DNA of 15,832 nt from an uncultured Porphyromonadaceae bacterium (GTDB taxonomy: Bacteria; Bacteroidota; Bacteroidia; Bacteroidales; Muribaculaceae). The notes below the pieces were generated by a model. That model searched no databases. It had not been told where the DNA came from and saw only the letters and a program-made list of their open reading frames with translations. Below are positions 14,380-15,832 of this stretch, piece by piece. A program made the position numbers and the translations under genes. Location of the stretch: positions 1-15,832 of the forward strand of contig CAJMDR010000013.1 in NCBI GenBank assembly GCA_905212215.1. Reading direction: 5' to 3'. Numbering within the stretch: position 1 is the stretch's first letter; every line of letters begins with the position of its first letter.

Positions 14380-15832
14380 ATGGCAGAAAAGAAAGAAAAG
14401 TTGTTCGGCATGTTTGAGCCGACCAGCACAGAAGCCTGGAAAGCCAAAATCGTAGCCGACCTTAAAGGCGCCGACTTCGACAAGAAGTTGGTATGGCGCA
14501 CCAACGAGGGCTTCAACGTGCAGCCCTTTTATCGGTTGGAAGACATCAAAGACCTTCCCACCATCAATACTTATCCGGGTCAATTCCCCTATGTACGTGG
14601 TACCCGCGACAACAACGACTGGCTTATCCGCCAGACCTTCGGTTGTGAGACAGCCTCCGAGATGAATGCCGAGGCTCGTCATGCCATTGACCGTGGCTGC
14701 GACTCCGTAGGATTCAAGTTGAAAGGGGATGTTGACGCCACCCTCATCGATACGCTTCTGAGCGACATCGACATCAAGAAGATTGAAGTCAACATTGACT
14801 GCTGCCCCCGCCGCGCAGTGGAAGTGGCAAAACTGCTGGTGGCTTACATTCAGGGCAAAGGCGCTGAAAAAGAATTCCGCGGTTCTATCAACTTCAATCC
14901 CTTCAAGCGTCTGCTGCGTCATGGCCTCGATTTCAAAGGCGACATCGCTGCCGAGGCTTGCGCTCTGCTCGACGTTGTAAAACCTGTTGAAAATCTCCGT
15001 TGTCTGGCAGTTGACAGCGTTATGCTCTGCAATGCGGGAGCCTTCATCAGCCAGGAATTAGGCTATGCCCTTGCCTGGGGTGCCGAATGGATGACAATGC
15101 TCACCGAAGCAGGCCGTTGCCCCAACGAAGTTGCACGCCGCATCAAATTCAACATGGGCATCAGCTCCAACTACTTCATGGAGATTGCCAAGTTCCGCGC
15201 AGCCCGTATGCTTTGGGCCGAAATCGTTCGTGCTTACAAGGCCGATGACGAAAGCGCCAAGATGCATGCTCATGCAACTACCAGCCAGTTCAACCAGACT
15301 ATCTACGACGCACATGTAAACCTGCTGCGTTCCATGACAGAGACCATGTCGGCCGCTCTTGCCTGCGTGGACTCCATCGAGACTCTTCCCTTCGATCTGC
15401 AGTACAAGCAGCCTGACGAGTTCAGCGAGCGCATAGCACGCAATCAGCAGCTCCTTCTGCGCGAAGAGAGTCATCTCGACAAAGTTGTCGACCCCGCCGG
15501 TGGCAGCTATTACATCGAGACTCTGACAGTAAGCATCGCAGATGCCGCCTGGAAAGTATTCAACAAGGTAGTAGACGAAGGTGGCTTCCTGACAGCCCTT
15601 CGCAAAGGCGATGTACAGAAAGACGTCAATGCAAGCGGAGTTAAACGCCACACCGACGTTGCCCGTCGCAAAGAAATACTCCTCGGCACCAACCAGTATC
15701 CCAATTTCAGCGAGACAGCATTGCAGAAGATTGAGAACGAAAGCTGCAAATGCGGTTGCGGATGCAGCACCGACGTAGCTGATGGCGCCGTAGAATCCCT
15801 CATCTTCGACCGTGCCGCCAGCCAGTTCGAAC
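14380..15832 (+). CDS. mutA: Methylmalonyl-CoA mutase small subunit, N-terminal part (3' end outside window)
   Basis: The small (beta) subunit of the B12-dependent enzyme that interconverts succinyl-CoA and methylmalonyl-CoA, the route to propionate in Bacteroidales. The frame is open from the ATG at 14380 to the window edge, 484 full codons. Typical landmarks are WKAKIVADLKGADFDKKLVW near the start, YPGQFPYVRGTRDNN, WLIRQTFG, ELGYALAWGAEWM, KFNMGISSNYFMEIAKFRAA, FNQTIYDAHVNLLRSMTE and the PAAGG-like DPAGGSYYIE. The small subunit lacks catalytic function and supports the large subunit MutB, whose gene normally follows and would lie outside. Near residue 455 is SCKCGCGCS, with Cys456, 458, 460 and 462 in alternate positions between the barrel and the C-terminal domain. 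An A-rich stretch precedes the ATG, and the leader is long and structured. Confidence 0.95.
   Translation, partial: MAEKKEKLFGMFEPTSTEAWKAKIVADLKGADFDKKLVWRTNEGFNVQPFYRLEDIKDLPTINTYPGQFPYVRGTRDNNDWLIRQTFGCETASEMNAEARHAIDRGCDSVGFKLKGDVDATLIDTLLSDIDIKKIEVNIDCCPRRAVEVAKLLVAYIQGKGAEKEFRGSINFNPFKRLLRHGLDFKGDIAAEACALLDVVKPVENLRCLAVDSVMLCNAGAFISQELGYALAWGAEWMTMLTEAGRCPNEVARRIKFNMGISSNYFMEIAKFRAARMLWAEIVRAYKADDESAKMHAHATTSQFNQTIYDAHVNLLRSMTETMSAALACVDSIETLPFDLQYKQPDEFSERIARNQQLLLREESHLDKVVDPAGGSYYIETLTVSIADAAWKVFNKVVDEGGFLTALRKGDVQKDVNASGVKRHTDVARRKEILLGTNQYPNFSETALQKIENESCKCGCGCSTDVADGAVESLIFDRAASQFE

Overview
The window looks like core chromosome from a member of the Bacteroidetes, most likely order Bacteroidales. 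Four things point there: repeated promoter elements of the form TAnnTTTG; a DUF4293 family gene; the separate small subunit of methylmalonyl-CoA mutase (succinate-propionate metabolism); and a phosphoglycerate dehydrogenase carrying lysines where most homologues have the catalytic histidine. Family or genus cannot be fixed from the sequence. I see no mobile element, CRISPR array, tRNA or rRNA.

Layout. (1) 1-1400: the 3' end of serA (+) converges with a Crp/Fnr-type regulator (-), separated by a terminator that works in both directions. (2) 1400-4800: a 58-residue two-helix membrane protein (-) diverges from a DUF486 membrane protein (+), followed by an alpha/beta hydrolase and a membrane-embedded MurF-like ligase. 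The last two probably form an operon, and it ends in a second bidirectional terminator. (3) 4906-7077: a large tetratricopeptide-repeat protein on the minus strand. (4) 7270-14094: a probable five-gene plus-strand unit of DUF4293 membrane protein, prolyl-tRNA synthetase, exported dipeptidyl peptidase IV, a membrane protein with a possible degenerate Nudix-like domain, and tRNA dimethylallyltransferase. (5) 14181 to the end: a promoter, a leader of about 190 nt, and the start of mutA, which runs off the window.

The genes themselves are mostly housekeeping: serine synthesis, tRNA charging and modification, peptide breakdown and propionate metabolism. The less ordinary material lies between and within them. 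The mutA leader holds four tandem, end-to-start-coupled mini-ORFs. The DUF4293-proS leader can fold into a long hairpin. Two neighbouring genes have their -10-like box only four bases before the start codon, suggesting leaderless mRNAs. The MurF-like ligase has membrane helices where the UDP-sugar-binding domain should be. No undescribed defence or mobile system is evident. These points come from reading the sequence by eye; no folding, alignment or database search was run.
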